Shown one piece after another: positions 36,007 through 45,963 of a stretch of 64,000 nucleotides of DNA. Source of the DNA: Colwellia sp. (GTDB taxonomy: Bacteria; Pseudomonadota; Gammaproteobacteria; Enterobacterales; Alteromonadaceae). Where the stretch lies: NCBI GenBank assembly GCA_002733765.1, contig NVWU01000005.1:225877-289876 (forward strand). Direction: 5' to 3'. Within the stretch, counting starts at the first letter, position 1. Every line of letters begins with the position of its first letter. The notes beneath the pieces are model-generated. The model saw nothing but the letters and a program-made list of their open reading frames with translations. It made no database searches and was not told where the DNA came from. The position numbers were made by a program, and so were the translations under genes.

Positions 36007-37490
36007 TACTGACTCCTTGAGTTATTGGGTTCATTTGGCTCATTTAATTTATTGTCTTGTTGAGTACTGTCTTGCTGAGTCTTATCTAGCTCAGGATTAT
36101 CAGTGCTGTGGACAAAATAATGCTGCCAAGCAAAACGGATAAGCGCCTGAGTAACGACGGGCGCTAGTTGATTGAATTTTATTTGATCACTGACAATACT
36201 TAATAAGTCTCGAGGTAAGCAGGGTAAAAAGTCTTTTTGATCAACATAATGACGTTGTTCAACTAAATAAGTGAAAAGATCATGATGACAGTCAAGCTGG
36301 TAGTCGGCACAGGTTTTAAACCATAACTTTTGGTATAGTTCAAGAGGTAGGGCTTCAAATTTAATTTTATAACCTAAACGTCGTAAAAAGGCATCATCAA
36401 CCAAGTCTTGTGGGGCTAAATTAGTCGAAAAAAGTAAAATCAGCTCAAACGGAATTTCAAAATGTTGTCCGTTTGGTAAAGATAAAAAGTCACGTCGTTC
36501 TTCTAAAGGAATTATCCAGCGGTTAAATAGTGCTATTGGACTAATTTTTTGCCGTCCTAAATCATCTAACAATAAAATACCGTTATTGGCTTTTAATTGC
36601 AGTGGCGCTTTATAAGTGTGGTTAGTGACATCAAAGTTTACCTCCAACATTTCAGCAGCCAATTCACCACCGGTTACTAATAACGGTCGTTGGCATAAAT
36701 GCCAGCGCGGATCATAACCATGGGCTAAGTTGACAAGTTTGGTATCGCCATTATCTTGTTGTTGCTCACGGGTGCTTAATACATGCAGCTGAGGATCATA
36801 AACCTGAATAATAATGTTATTAATCTCTATCGCTGATGGGATCAAAATGTCATCACCAAAGAGCAGATTTAAATGTCGACACAGGTAACTTTTACCAACG
36901 CCAGGGGCACCATAAATTAAAATAGGTTTACTGGAATTAAGCGCCGGCCCGATGGTGGCAATTAATTCGTCTGAAAACATTAGCTCACTAAAGCGTTGCA
37001 ACATCAGTTCTTTAACTACAACGGTATTACGACTGGTTTGCTTAAGACAAATATCGCAATATTGCGCTAAAGGCACAGGCGCAATGCCTAAGTAACCTGC
37101 TTGCTTAAAGGCTTTTTCAGCCTCTGACATTCCTAATGCACTAAGGGCATAACGCATTTGACCACTGGTACTTGATTGGCGGTTTTCTAGCCAGCCAAGG
37201 GTTTTGGTATGGTCTAATAAACTTTGAATAATACCGCCACTTAAGGCCATTTTTTCGGCTAATTGACGGACACTGACTACATGAGAAATTAATATATGTT
37301 TAAGTAATAGTTGTAATAATAACTGCTCTGACAGGCCGGTTTCTACCACGGTGCTAGGCCGTTTTGCCATCACCGCTTCTTTATCAAAGAGACTGCCTTG
37401 CTGATTTAACGCATTACTTTTATCTGAACCGTCAGCCACTAACTTAGTAGAGCTTGACGCTTTATCAGTTAAATTTAATGATGAGTCCAT
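36006..37490 (-). CDS. AAA+ ATPase of the Tad locus (uncharacterised family)
   Basis: 494 residues. The N-terminal 130 residues resemble a winged-helix pair; 'GYLGIAPVPLAQYCDICLKQ' leads to an AAA+ core with Walker A 'YGAPGVGKSYL' (near 195), Walker B 'GILLLDDLGR' (near 305) and 'NRWIIPLEERRDFLSL'. 'FSTNLAPQDLVDDAFLRRL' is the sensor/Arg-finger region. The family is recognisable from other genomes but has no known function. It is translationally coupled to rcpC, so a role in pilus assembly or its control is likely. The C-tail is Gln/Asn-rich. Confidence 0.8.
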   Translation of the reverse strand: MDSSLNLTDKASSSTKLVADGSDKSNALNQQGSLFDKEAVMAKRPSTVVETGLSEQLLLQLLLKHILISHVVSVRQLAEKMALSGGIIQSLLDHTKTLGWLENRQSSTSGQMRYALSALGMSEAEKAFKQAGYLGIAPVPLAQYCDICLKQTSRNTVVVKELMLQRFSELMFSDELIATIGPALNSSKPILIYGAPGVGKSYLCRHLNLLFGDDILIPSAIEINNIIIQVYDPQLHVLSTREQQQDNGDTKLVNLAHGYDPRWHLCQRPLLVTGGELAAEMLEVNFDVTNHTYKAPLQLKANNGILLLDDLGRQKISPIALFNRWIIPLEERRDFLSLPNGQHFEIPFELILLFSTNLAPQDLVDDAFLRRLGYKIKFEALPLELYQKLWFKTCADYQLDCHHDLFTYLVEQRHYVDQKDFLPCLPRDLLSIVSDQIKFNQLAPVVTQALIRFAWQHYFVHSTDNPELDKTQQDSTQQDNKLNEPNEPNNSRSQ

Positions 37491-37514
37491 GCTAACTCCG
37501 TTTACTTTTACTTG

Positions 37515-38075
37515 TTAGTTGATACTTGTTAAAAAATTGCTTATTTCTGTGCTTAGGTTAGGGCTTATTTCTGCCGCAAGTTCAGGGCTAAGGTAGCAAG
37601 CTAGCAACCAACCTAACGTTAAAGCAGGCGCATAGGGCACATATACCGATGAAGATGCTTCACTATTACTGCCAAAGTCACTATTTTTAATAAAACCTTG
37701 GCGGATCATCTTAATAAAACCAGACCAACCCACTTTATAGAGCGCTAAAAAAAAGCTAGTAAAGGTGCCAAAAATAATGCCATACACCACAGACCAAAAG
37801 AGTAAAATTGGCCCCGAGAGCGCGCCAACTGCCACCATCAACTTGACATCACCCGCGCCCAAATAACGAAAGTAAAATGCGGGTAATAACAAGGTTAATG
37901 CTAAACCTGCACCCAATAGCGCTTGCCCTATGCCATACCATTGGCTGTAATAAGCTTGCAGAATCAGGGCCGCTAGTAGCCCGGTCAAGCAAAGTTTATT
38001 GGGAATGCGTTGGTAGCGCAGATCGAAATATAAAGCGCTAAGCAGTAATAGCAAGGTAGCAGTTAGTACAGTCAT
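37515..38075 (-). CDS. tadV: TadV/CpaA prepilin peptidase (A24 family)
   Basis: 186 residues from ATG 38075, two bases after the pilin stop; an in-frame ATG at 38096 would overlap the pilin gene. Multi-pass aspartic protease: the catalytic Asp residues are in 'YFDLRYQRIPN' and 'GAGDVKLMVAVG'. It cleaves the leaders of Flp and the TadE/F pseudopilins. Adjacent to its main substrate. Confidence 0.92.
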   Translation of the reverse strand: MTVLTATLLLLLSALYFDLRYQRIPNKLCLTGLLAALILQAYYSQWYGIGQALLGAGLALTLLLPAFYFRYLGAGDVKLMVAVGALSGPILLFWSVVYGIIFGTFTSFFLALYKVGWSGFIKMIRQGFIKNSDFGSNSEASSSVYVPYAPALTLGWLLACYLSPELAAEISPNLSTEISNFLTSIN

Positions 38076-38077
38076 TA

Positions 38078-38332
38078 CTATGCCGCTGCCGTACAAACTC
38101 CGGGAGTTACGGGGTCTGTGGTATTATCAGGTGCTGTCCAGGTACCACCAGTAGTTGCACAAGATAATGAGTTAATTTGATTGGTGGCATTATCACCTAA
38201 AGTGCTAAAGGCAAGGACCATACCGCCAACTACTAAACCACCGGCAATGGCATATTCCACCGCGGTTAAACCACTTTCATCTTTAATAAAACCTTTTATA
38301 AAACCTTTGATACGATAAGTTGATTTATTCAT
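38078..38332 (-). CDS. flp: Flp-type type IVb prepilin
   Basis: 84 residues from ATG 38332, which has GGAG 7 bases upstream; an earlier ATG at 38350 lacks this. 'GFIKDESGLTAVEYAIAGGLVVGGMVLAFSTLG' gives a basic leader, cleavage after Gly, Glu at +5 and a single hydrophobic helix, as in Flp pilins. The mature pilin is about 65 residues with a Cys in the tail. First gene of the Tad run, preceded by a structured leader. Confidence 0.93.
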   Translation of the reverse strand: MNKSTYRIKGFIKGFIKDESGLTAVEYAIAGGLVVGGMVLAFSTLGDNATNQINSLSCATTGGTWTAPDNTTDPVTPGVCTAAA

Positions 38333-38409
38333 CAGATTCTCCAGAACCATTGGTGTTTATGCATGTTTGCAAAATAAAACAAAATAAAATATAGCGAAGG
38401 AGAAGCGAA

Positions 38410-38520
38410 CAAATGCATTTGAGGTAACCATAGTGTTAACTATGGAGCCGATACTTAGCAGGTATTTAATAGAGGGTAAATACCGTATAGGTAACCACAA
38501 AGGCAATTGCACTCCTTTGC
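38410..38520 (-). promoter_or_regulatory. Structured region upstream of flp: three hairpins and repeated octamer
   Basis: In the 238 bases between the transpeptidase and flp genes lie stems at 38428-38445 (7 bp), 38461-38484 (8 bp) and 38498-38519 (6-7 bp), plus the palindrome CAAATGCATTTG (38410-38421). GGTAACCA occurs at 38423 and again at 38490, bracketing two hairpins. One hairpin may end the transpeptidase message; the rest would lie in a pilin leader and could stabilise or regulate it. Structure seen, role inferred. Confidence 0.45.
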
Positions 38521-38570
38521 TGACTTTATTCAATACAACTCAATACAATAAATGAGCCATATTAATAAAA

Positions 38571-40244
38571 CTAGTCGGTTTTTTCTGGCTTTACTAACAC
38601 CAGATTGCTATCTATTGTATCTATTTGCGAATTAAGCCTAGAAGGAAAATAAAAGGGTTGGTCTAATTGGTATATGTCAGCCGACCAATGTACTTTTCCT
38701 GCAGGGGTTAGCCAAACTGTTTGATAGGTGAGGTAAACTTCAATGCCTTTTTTTAGCTTGATATATTGGCTTTTATTGGTAGTTAAGGCTTGTTTTATTT
38801 GCTGTTTTTTATGGTTAGATTCATTAACCATAAGCTGTTGAGCTAGCAAATGAGCTGACTGTAATCGTACACAACCATGACTTAGTGCCCGATATTTATT
38901 AACAAAGAGATTTTTTGTTGGGGTATCATGTAGATATACCGAGTGAAAGTTTTTAATATTAAAGCGGTATTTGCCCAGTGCATTATTTTTTCCTGCTGCT
39001 TGTATTAATTTATACTCACCCAAGGCGGCTTTTATTGATGCGCTATCATTAAAAACGGGCTGAATAATTTGCTTAGCACCATAACCTTTTGCCAGTTTAA
39101 AGTTCTGCCGTCTGAGTGAGCCTGGATTGGTAGTATTTTCTATTAATAATTCGTTATGCACTATATTGTAGGTTGGCGTCCATTGCGGATTAATGGAGAG
39201 GCTATTAACTTGAGTAACCATTATCGGGGTAGGATGCTGACTATCACCAACAATAACTTTCATTGATAAGGTTTCTTGTTGGTTGTTCACAAAAGATAAG
39301 CGGTAGGACGGAATATTAACCATAACATAACGTTTTGGCGGTTTACTCGGTAATGATAACCAACGCCATAAATTAATTTGCATGGTAGTTATGCGCTTTG
39401 CAGGACTGATATTAAGTGCCGTGATTGTTTTCACTGTTAATTTACCATCAGGTTTTAAGCCATGTCTGATTTGAAACTTTTTAAGCGCGTTAATTACTTC
39501 AGGATCAAAAATATGCTGGCGGTAGTGATACTTCTGTTTTTTGTTAAGATCAGCCAAGGTAACTAAAATATAGCGTAGTTTAACCACTTCCTTGTGACCT
39601 TGACCTAAGGTTAGTGATAAGTTTTTATCAATGACTGGCCAAGTTTCTTTGGCTAATTGGCGATAATTAGCAATGGCGCTACGCAGGTGAAGCACCTGAT
39701 CAAATTGCGGTAATAATTGATCTACGTAACGGGCTAGGTTGTTATCTTTTACCGCCTGAAAAATATCTTCTTGTGGTTTTTCTTGCGGCTTAAACTGGTA
39801 ACCATAAAATAAAGTGGCAATAGTAAATAATTGCTGAGTTAGCTGTTGATCTACTCTTTTTATAACTTCATCCTGTTGGGGAGCTAAGTTAACCATCTCA
39901 GGAAAAAGTAACTGTTTAATGCCGAGATCATTAAGTAAACTGATTAATGACAGCCCAGATAAATTAAGCTTGTTGTTATTAAACCATAAGTAATTTTTAT
40001 GATGATGAGCCATCAGTTGTTGATAAACGACTTCTTGATCGCTAACTTGTTTATTTTTAGATATAGGTTGATAAGGTAAGGGATCTTGCCGAGTAAAGGA
40101 GATTTTAGTGGGTACAATGCTTTTTTTACCCACAGAGTTTTGACGCTCAGTAATTTCACTATCAGTAAGATAAAAATTTTCTGCTGCTCTGACAATGCTC
40201 AAGCCGAGCAATAAAAAAAGTGCCAAAATAACGCTAGTTTTCAT
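38571..40244 (-). CDS. L,D-transpeptidase with peptidoglycan-binding domain (YcbB/LdtD-like)
   Basis: 557 residues with a signal peptide (cleavage near IVRA/AE). A peptidoglycan-binding domain ('EVINALKKFQIRHGLKPDGKLTVKTITALN', about 255-285) precedes the YkuD catalytic domain; the active-site Cys is in 'YRALSHGCVRLQSAHLL'. It makes 3-3 cross-links in peptidoglycan or attaches proteins. A GGAGG site precedes the ATG, 31 bases after the AraC gene. Its place upstream of the Tad genes suggests wall remodelling for pilus passage, which is inference. Confidence 0.92.
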   Translation of the reverse strand: MKTSVILALFLLLGLSIVRAAENFYLTDSEITERQNSVGKKSIVPTKISFTRQDPLPYQPISKNKQVSDQEVVYQQLMAHHHKNYLWFNNNKLNLSGLSLISLLNDLGIKQLLFPEMVNLAPQQDEVIKRVDQQLTQQLFTIATLFYGYQFKPQEKPQEDIFQAVKDNNLARYVDQLLPQFDQVLHLRSAIANYRQLAKETWPVIDKNLSLTLGQGHKEVVKLRYILVTLADLNKKQKYHYRQHIFDPEVINALKKFQIRHGLKPDGKLTVKTITALNISPAKRITTMQINLWRWLSLPSKPPKRYVMVNIPSYRLSFVNNQQETLSMKVIVGDSQHPTPIMVTQVNSLSINPQWTPTYNIVHNELLIENTTNPGSLRRQNFKLAKGYGAKQIIQPVFNDSASIKAALGEYKLIQAAGKNNALGKYRFNIKNFHSVYLHDTPTKNLFVNKYRALSHGCVRLQSAHLLAQQLMVNESNHKKQQIKQALTTNKSQYIKLKKGIEVYLTYQTVWLTPAGKVHWSADIYQLDQPFYFPSRLNSQIDTIDSNLVLVKPEKTD

Positions 40245-40275
40245 TATACCTCCTTAATCTACCTCTTTAAGCCGC

Positions 40276-41142
40276 TTAACTTTGATTAAGACCAATAGCG
40301 CGACGGAGTTTAGCTTGTTTCATTTTTGTTATCGGTAATAACTCCATTCTTAATTTTTGATACCTTTGATATAAGCAGCTTAATTCTATGCCTTGTTCAT
40401 TTTTAATATAGGCCGTTGGTGTTAACCCTATATGTTCTTTAAAATTTCGGCAAAAGTGTGACGGATTTGAGAAGCCAACCGCAAAGGAGGCATTGGTCAC
40501 GGAAGCGTTAGCTTGACGTAATAAAAACTCACTTTCTTCTAATCGTCGACATAAAATATATTGGCAAAAACCGATACCGCATAAATCTTTAAACATATGG
40601 CTAATACGACTTGGGCTTAAATAGATACTTTTAGCCGCTTGTTTTAACGAAGGAGCATCACAAAAGTGATGTTCTATTAACTCAAATAAATCTTCTAACG
40701 GGTGAGTTATTAATTCTTCTGTTGCCGGTATAAAATTGTAATTCATTGGCTCTTGTTCAAAACAGTCAATGCTGGTAGTTTCGTTAAGTTCGATTAACAA
40801 ATTAACTAATGCTTTGTTATCTATAGGTAGCCTGAGTACATCTTTAACGCCGAGTTTTAGTGCATGGTGAAGCATAGGTATTGATATAGAAGCAGATAAG
40901 ATATAAAGCGGTGTTTTAGCAAAGTGATGATGTATTGATTCTAAATTATAACGATGTACTTCAGATTGGCCGTCCATTACATAAGCAATGGCACCTAAAC
41001 AGCCATTTAATTTTTTGATCTGTTCAAGTGATGAGATAGTTTTAAGGGAAAGTTTATCAGCTAAGCTATTGTAAACATCAGTAACTATTTTTTTGTTTTG
41101 GCCCATAATACCAAAGTATTGTTTTGTTTTAAGAATAGTCAT
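40276..41142 (-). CDS. AraC-family regulator with a degenerate receiver-like N-domain
   Basis: 288 residues. The C-terminal AraC/XylS double helix-turn-helix (about 165-260) is clear: 'SLKQAAKSIYLSPSRISHMFKDLCGIGFCQYI', 'FAVGFSNPSHFCRNFKEHIGLTPTAYI'. Residues 8-120 look like a receiver fold ('HHALKLGVKDVLRLPIDNKALVNLL') but lack the acidic pair and phospho-Asp. It heads the minus-strand run leading into the transpeptidase and Tad genes, so it is the best candidate for their regulator. Confidence 0.85.
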   Translation of the reverse strand: MTILKTKQYFGIMGQNKKIVTDVYNSLADKLSLKTISSLEQIKKLNGCLGAIAYVMDGQSEVHRYNLESIHHHFAKTPLYILSASISIPMLHHALKLGVKDVLRLPIDNKALVNLLIELNETTSIDCFEQEPMNYNFIPATEELITHPLEDLFELIEHHFCDAPSLKQAAKSIYLSPSRISHMFKDLCGIGFCQYILCRRLEESEFLLRQANASVTNASFAVGFSNPSHFCRNFKEHIGLTPTAYIKNEQGIELSCLYQRYQKLRMELLPITKMKQAKLRRAIGLNQS

Positions 41143-41619
41143 CGTTCCCCCCTTAATAATTATTGTGAGTATTTAAAGCGGTTTGAATTATGGCTAGTGT
41201 TTCAGCTTTCATAGTCATCCAGCGTTAAAGGGTCATAGCTAGATTTTGCATAAAGTAGGCCAGTTTAATTTAAGGTTTTTACCTTGTTTTTGTCTCTATT
41301 TAGGGGGTTTTATTGCAATGTGCGAATAGATGACTAATTTTGCAAAGCGAATTGCTACTGTATTTCAATCTCATCCTTTCACTTTCATAATAATTTTGAC
41401 TTTTGTAACCTAGATAAGAATGCAAGCGCTGACTATTAGAAAATCTCTAGGCAGGGGAATGTTGAATAACTAAATTTACCTACCAATGCTTTGTGATCAC
41501 GTTTGGATAAGCCTGATATTGTGTGTATTATTCAAGTTCTTTAATTCAACAGTCGACTATTTAACTTTTTACGTTATACTGCCGCGCTTAAATCGAGTAT
41601 CTAATTAGCGGAGTTCATC
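41143..41619. other. Divergent intergenic region between the AraC and SEC-C genes
   Basis: 477 bases without a gene. It must hold both promoters. The only fair candidate is TCGACT (41553-41558), 16-base spacer, TATACT (41575-41580) ahead of the SEC-C gene. A short hairpin AAGGT / ACCTT (41272-41285) precedes GTTTTTG. Confidence 0.45.
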
Positions 41620-41952
41620 ATGCACGATCTGTACTACAAAGGGCGTATTCACACCCGAATGAATCATATCAAAACAGGTTATAATACTAAGCGTACTACT
41701 AAGCTTGGCACAGAAAAACATCCATTAACGCTAGTAGTTAACAGCGATGAAAAAAAATTAGCAGTAGAGGCATTAGTTGCCGATAATGGGTTGTTTGCCG
41801 ATATCACCGTAGATAGCGCCATCGATGAAAATATTAATGAACTTAACGCCATACTAAACAAGCCAACGACTACTAGGTTTGATAAAACCCCTAACCGCAA
41901 TGATCCCTGTTCATGCGGCAGTGGTAAAAAATATAAAAAATGTTGCGGCTAA
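41620..41952 (+). CDS. SEC-C motif protein (PBPRA1643-like)
   Basis: 110 residues ending in the zinc-binding SEC-C motif 'NRNDPCSCGSGKKYKKCCG', with three-plus-one Cys as in SecA tails. The N-terminus 'MHDLYYKGRIHTRMNHIKTGYNTKRTTKLGTEKHPL' matches a small family of marine gammaproteobacterial SEC-C proteins. Function is unknown; the motif may bind zinc and dock to SecB or ribosomes in relatives. GGAG lies 8 bases upstream of the ATG. Confidence 0.85.
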   Translation: MHDLYYKGRIHTRMNHIKTGYNTKRTTKLGTEKHPLTLVVNSDEKKLAVEALVADNGLFADITVDSAIDENINELNAILNKPTTTRFDKTPNRNDPCSCGSGKKYKKCCG

Positions 41953-42248
41953 CAATATCAACTTACTAGTGATGTGATTATTTCTACTTGCTATGTATTT
42001 GGCTATTTTTCCCTACGTAAAAATAGCTTAGCTCATGAATGAAACCGGTAGTAGATGTAGAACTATTGTTGAAAATTAAACTATGTTAAATTATATCTTT
42101 AATGCTAGTTATTAAATAAAGTCTATATTTGGCTTTTTTTTCTGCGTAGAAACAATGAAAATGTCAGCTGATAACTGTTAATAGCAGATAATCAGGCTAT
42201 CTCCACTTTGCATGAAAATGCCTTTATAGGCAGATATAAATTACTTAT
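41953..42248. other. Intergenic region SEC-C gene to recR
   Basis: 296 AT-rich bases, no gene. A small hairpin GCCTTTATAGGC (42219-42230) lies just before recR. No convincing promoter was found by eye. Confidence 0.4.
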
Positions 42249-42854
42249 ATGAAATTTAGCCCGTTAGTACAAGAACTTATCGACTCGTTAAAATGTTTGC
42301 CTGGTGTTGGCGCAAAATCAGCCCAACGCATGGCTTTTCATTTACTTGAACGCAATCGTCGTGGTGGTAGTAAACTTGCGAATACACTGGCGAGTGCTAT
42401 GACTGATATTGGTCATTGTCAGTCATGTCGAAACTTTACCGAAGAAAATTTATGTGATATTTGCCAAAACCCTAAGCGTAAGTTGGCGACTATTTTGTGT
42501 GTTGTCGAAAGCCCTGGTGATGTTATTGCCATTGAGCAGACAGGTGAGTTTAAAGGGAAGTATTTTGTATTAATGGGGCATTTATCCCCCATTGATGGCA
42601 TAGGCCCGGATGATTTGGGTTTTGATATACTTGCCAAGCAGTTTGCTAGTGGACAATTTGAGGAAATTATTTTAGCAACTAATCCAACCGTGGAAGGTGA
42701 GGCTACTGCGCACTTTATTGCTGAATTAGCACAGCAATATCAAGTGAGTATTTCTCGTATCGCACATGGTGTGCCAGTTGGTGGTGAACTTGAATATGTT
42801 GATGGTAATACCTTATCTCATGCTTTAGCTGGACGAAAAAGTTACGAACTTTAA
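42249..42854 (+). CDS. recR: Recombination mediator RecR
   Basis: 201 residues; with RecO and RecF loads RecA at gaps. '[17 protein letters not shown]' is the HhH region; the four-Cys zinc finger runs from '[16 protein letters not shown]'; the Toprim domain has '[16 protein letters not shown]' and '[15 protein letters not shown]'. Full length. Normally directly after ybaB, here separated from it by the Tad insertion. Confidence 0.97.
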   Translation: MKFSPLVQELIDSLKCLPGVGAKSAQRMAFHLLERNRRGGSKLANTLASAMTDIGHCQSCRNFTEENLCDICQNPKRKLATILCVVESPGDVIAIEQTGEFKGKYFVLMGHLSPIDGIGPDDLGFDILAKQFASGQFEEIILATNPTVEGEATAHFIAELAQQYQVSISRIAHGVPVGGELEYVDGNTLSHALAGRKSYEL

Positions 42855-42948
42855 TTATCAGTATTTAATTGCGAAGCTCGGCAAGTCGCATAGAGACATT
42901 TTCTCTTAAAGTGTGAACGTGATTTATTTTAATTTTTTACCTACCCCC

Positions 42949-42974
42949 CTTGAAAAAAATCAAATCCCCCTCAA
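42949..42974 (+). promoter_or_regulatory. Sigma-32 heat-shock promoter of htpG
   Basis: CTTGAAA (42949-42955), 11-base spacer, CCCCTCAA (42967-42974). This fits the sigma-32 consensus CTTGAAA / CCCCATnT closely and lies 90 bases before htpG, a known heat-shock gene. Confidence 0.75.
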
Positions 42975-43063
42975 ATAAGACACATGCAAGATAACCCGAT
43001 TTAACCTTCGGGCTATTTACCAAGTAATTTACCACATTGTAAAATCACACAGGATTCACTTAC

Positions 43064-45025
43064 ATGACAGTCGAAAATAAACCAGTAAATCATGCGTTTG
43101 CATCAGATAATGCAAAGATACTTCAACTAATGATCCATTCTCTTTATTCTAACAAAGAGATCTTTTTACGTGAATTAGTCTCTAATGCCGCCGATGCCTC
43201 GGATAAATTGCGCTTTAAAGCTTTATCAAATGCAGATTTATATGAAGGTGAAGGTGAATTACGTGTTCGCGTAAGCTGCGATAAAGAAAATAATACCCTG
43301 ACTATTTCTGATAATGGTATTGGTATGAATCTTGAGGAAGTGATTGAGCACCTTGGCACTATTGCTAAATCAGGCACCGCTGAGTTCTTTTCTCAGCTTT
43401 CTGGTGATCAAGCGAATGACTCACAACTGATTGGTCAATTTGGTGTTGGTTTCTATTCGTCTTTTATTGTTGCTGATAAAGTGACTGTTCGTACGCGTAA
43501 AGCCGGTGATGCGGCTTCACAAGGTACTGAATGGGTGAGTGCTGGAGAAGGTAACTTTACTACTACGAATATTGAAAAATCTAATCGCGGTACCGACATT
43601 ATTCTTCACTTAAAAGAAGATGAAAGTGAATTTGCTGATGACTGGCGTTTAAAATCTATTGTCACTAAATATTCAGATCATATTTCAGTTTCTGTCGAAA
43701 TGCTAACGCCAGAGGTGCCTGCAGTTGAAGCGGTAGCTGAAGTAAAAGATGATGAAGATAAAGTTACCACTTATGGTGTTGAAGCACGTGATGCCGTTCC
43801 GGCTACATGGGAAGCAATTAATAAAGCTACAGCGTTATGGACTCGTGAAAAAAGTGATATTAGTGACGAAGAATATAAAGAATTTTATAAGCATGTATCA
43901 CATGACTTTGGTGACCCATTATTATGGGAACACAACAAAGTAGAAGGTAAAACTGAGTATACTTCACTGTTATATTTGCCATCAAAAGCACCATTTGATA
44001 TGCATAACCGTGAAAAACAACACGGCTTAAAATTATATGTACAACGTGTATTTATCATGGATGACGCTGAACAATTTATGCCAACTTACTTACGATTTGT
44101 TAAAGGTTTGCTTGATTCAAATGATTTACCATTAAACGTTTCGCGTGAAATTTTACAAGATAACAAGGTAACACAAGCTATTCGTAAAGGTTGTACTAAA
44201 CGCGTATTGAAAATGCTTGAGAAGTTAGGCAAAAAAGATGCTGAAAAATACCAAGGTTTTTGGGATGAGTTTGGTCAAGTCTTAAAAGAAGGCCCTGCTG
44301 AAGACATGGCAAATAAAGAGCAAGTTGCTGGTTTATTGCGCTTTGCTTCAACCAATGAAGATAGCTCAGTGCAAAATGTTTCGCTTGCCTCTTATATTGA
44401 GCGTATGAAAGAAGGTCAAGAAAAAGTCTATTATGTGGTTGCTGACAGCTTCGCCGCTGCTAAAAACAGCCCGCATTTAGAAGTGTTCCGCAAAAAAGGC
44501 ATTGAAGTGTTACTGATGTCTGACCGAATTGATGAATGGTTAGTTAGTCATCTAAGTGAATTTGATGGCAAGCAATTACAATCAGTTACTCGTGGTGGTT
44601 TAGACTTAGGTGATATGGATGATGCCGAAACTAAAAAAGCACAAGAGAAGCTAGAAAAAGAATTTGATACGGTTGTTACTCGTATTAAAGAAACGCTTAA
44701 AGGTAAAGTGAAAGATGTTAAATTATCACAACGTTTAACTGATTCACCTGCTTGTATTGTTGCTGATGAAGATGACATGAGTAGCCAAATGGCTAAGTTG
44801 ATGGCGTCAGTAGGCCAAGACGTACCAGAGACACTACCAATTTTTGAAATTAATGGTGAACACGATTTAGTTAAACATGTTGCTGATGAGCAAGACGATG
44901 ACAAATTTAGCCAATGGGTTGAAGTGTTATTTGAGCAAGCGATGTTAGCAGAGCGTGGTAGCCTAAAAGATCCGGCAAGTTTTGTTGGTCGCTTGAATAA
45001 ACTCATGTTGAGTTTAACTAAGTAA
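43064..45025 (+). CDS. htpG: Hsp90 chaperone HtpG
   Basis: 653 residues, full-length bacterial Hsp90. N-terminal ATPase: '[22 protein letters not shown]', '[25 protein letters not shown]', '[18 protein letters not shown]'. The middle and C-terminal dimerisation domains follow. It assists protein folding in the cytoplasm. It lies between recR and adk as in E. coli, with its own heat-shock promoter. Confidence 0.98.
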   Translation: MTVENKPVNHAFASDNAKILQLMIHSLYSNKEIFLRELVSNAADASDKLRFKALSNADLYEGEGELRVRVSCDKENNTLTISDNGIGMNLEEVIEHLGTIAKSGTAEFFSQLSGDQANDSQLIGQFGVGFYSSFIVADKVTVRTRKAGDAASQGTEWVSAGEGNFTTTNIEKSNRGTDIILHLKEDESEFADDWRLKSIVTKYSDHISVSVEMLTPEVPAVEAVAEVKDDEDKVTTYGVEARDAVPATWEAINKATALWTREKSDISDEEYKEFYKHVSHDFGDPLLWEHNKVEGKTEYTSLLYLPSKAPFDMHNREKQHGLKLYVQRVFIMDDAEQFMPTYLRFVKGLLDSNDLPLNVSREILQDNKVTQAIRKGCTKRVLKMLEKLGKKDAEKYQGFWDEFGQVLKEGPAEDMANKEQVAGLLRFASTNEDSSVQNVSLASYIERMKEGQEKVYYVVADSFAAAKNSPHLEVFRKKGIEVLLMSDRIDEWLVSHLSEFDGKQLQSVTRGGLDLGDMDDAETKKAQEKLEKEFDTVVTRIKETLKGKVKDVKLSQRLTDSPACIVADEDDMSSQMAKLMASVGQDVPETLPIFEINGEHDLVKHVADEQDDDKFSQWVEVLFEQAMLAERGSLKDPASFVGRLNKLMLSLTK

Positions 45026-45057
45026 CTTTAGGGTAAGGGAAAGTAGACTTTAGTCGG

Positions 45058-45096
45058 AAAAAAGGGCACTTTACTATTAAAGAGTGCTCCTTTTTT
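45058..45096 (+). terminator. Terminator of htpG
   Basis: GGGCACT pairs with AGTGCTCC (one bulged T), flanked by an A run and TTTTTT, 33 bases after the htpG stop. Confidence 0.8.
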
Positions 45097-45194
45097 GTAT
45101 AGTGTCTTCTGCTAGAAATAAAATGTATAAGAATTATTACATTAGTGTGATTAATACATTCTTTAAAGAGATAACTGACATCCCCTTACTGTAA

Positions 45195-45884
<690 letters not shown>

Positions 45885-45917
45885 TTCGTTTGTAATAACG
45901 TGCTTTGTTAACTAAAT

Positions 45918-45941
45918 AAAACTCGCTTCGGCGAGTTTTTT
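45918..45941. terminator. Terminator of adk
   Basis: AAAACTCGC stem with a TTCG tetraloop and GCGAGTTTT, followed by more T, 34 bases after the adk stop. It can also serve the convergent acetyltransferase gene. Confidence 0.92.
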
Positions 45942-45963
45942 GTTTTATATCTAGTGTTAAATG

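Noticed and set aside
36006-37490. AAA+ gene as an anti-phage defence ATPase
   Set aside because: No nuclease, toxin or other defence partner lies beside it, and it is coupled to rcpC within the pilus operon.
25362-38350. Type II secretion or type IVa pilus operon
   Set aside because: ATPase, platform and secretin genes occur in both, but Flp pilin, TadZ, RcpC and TadE/G-like proteins identify a Tad locus.
38391-38530. Cyclic-di-GMP (GEMM) riboswitch upstream of flp
   Set aside because: GGTTACC-like ends are present on the minus strand, but the conserved GCAAACC and GACGCAAAGCC cores of GEMM RNAs are missing.
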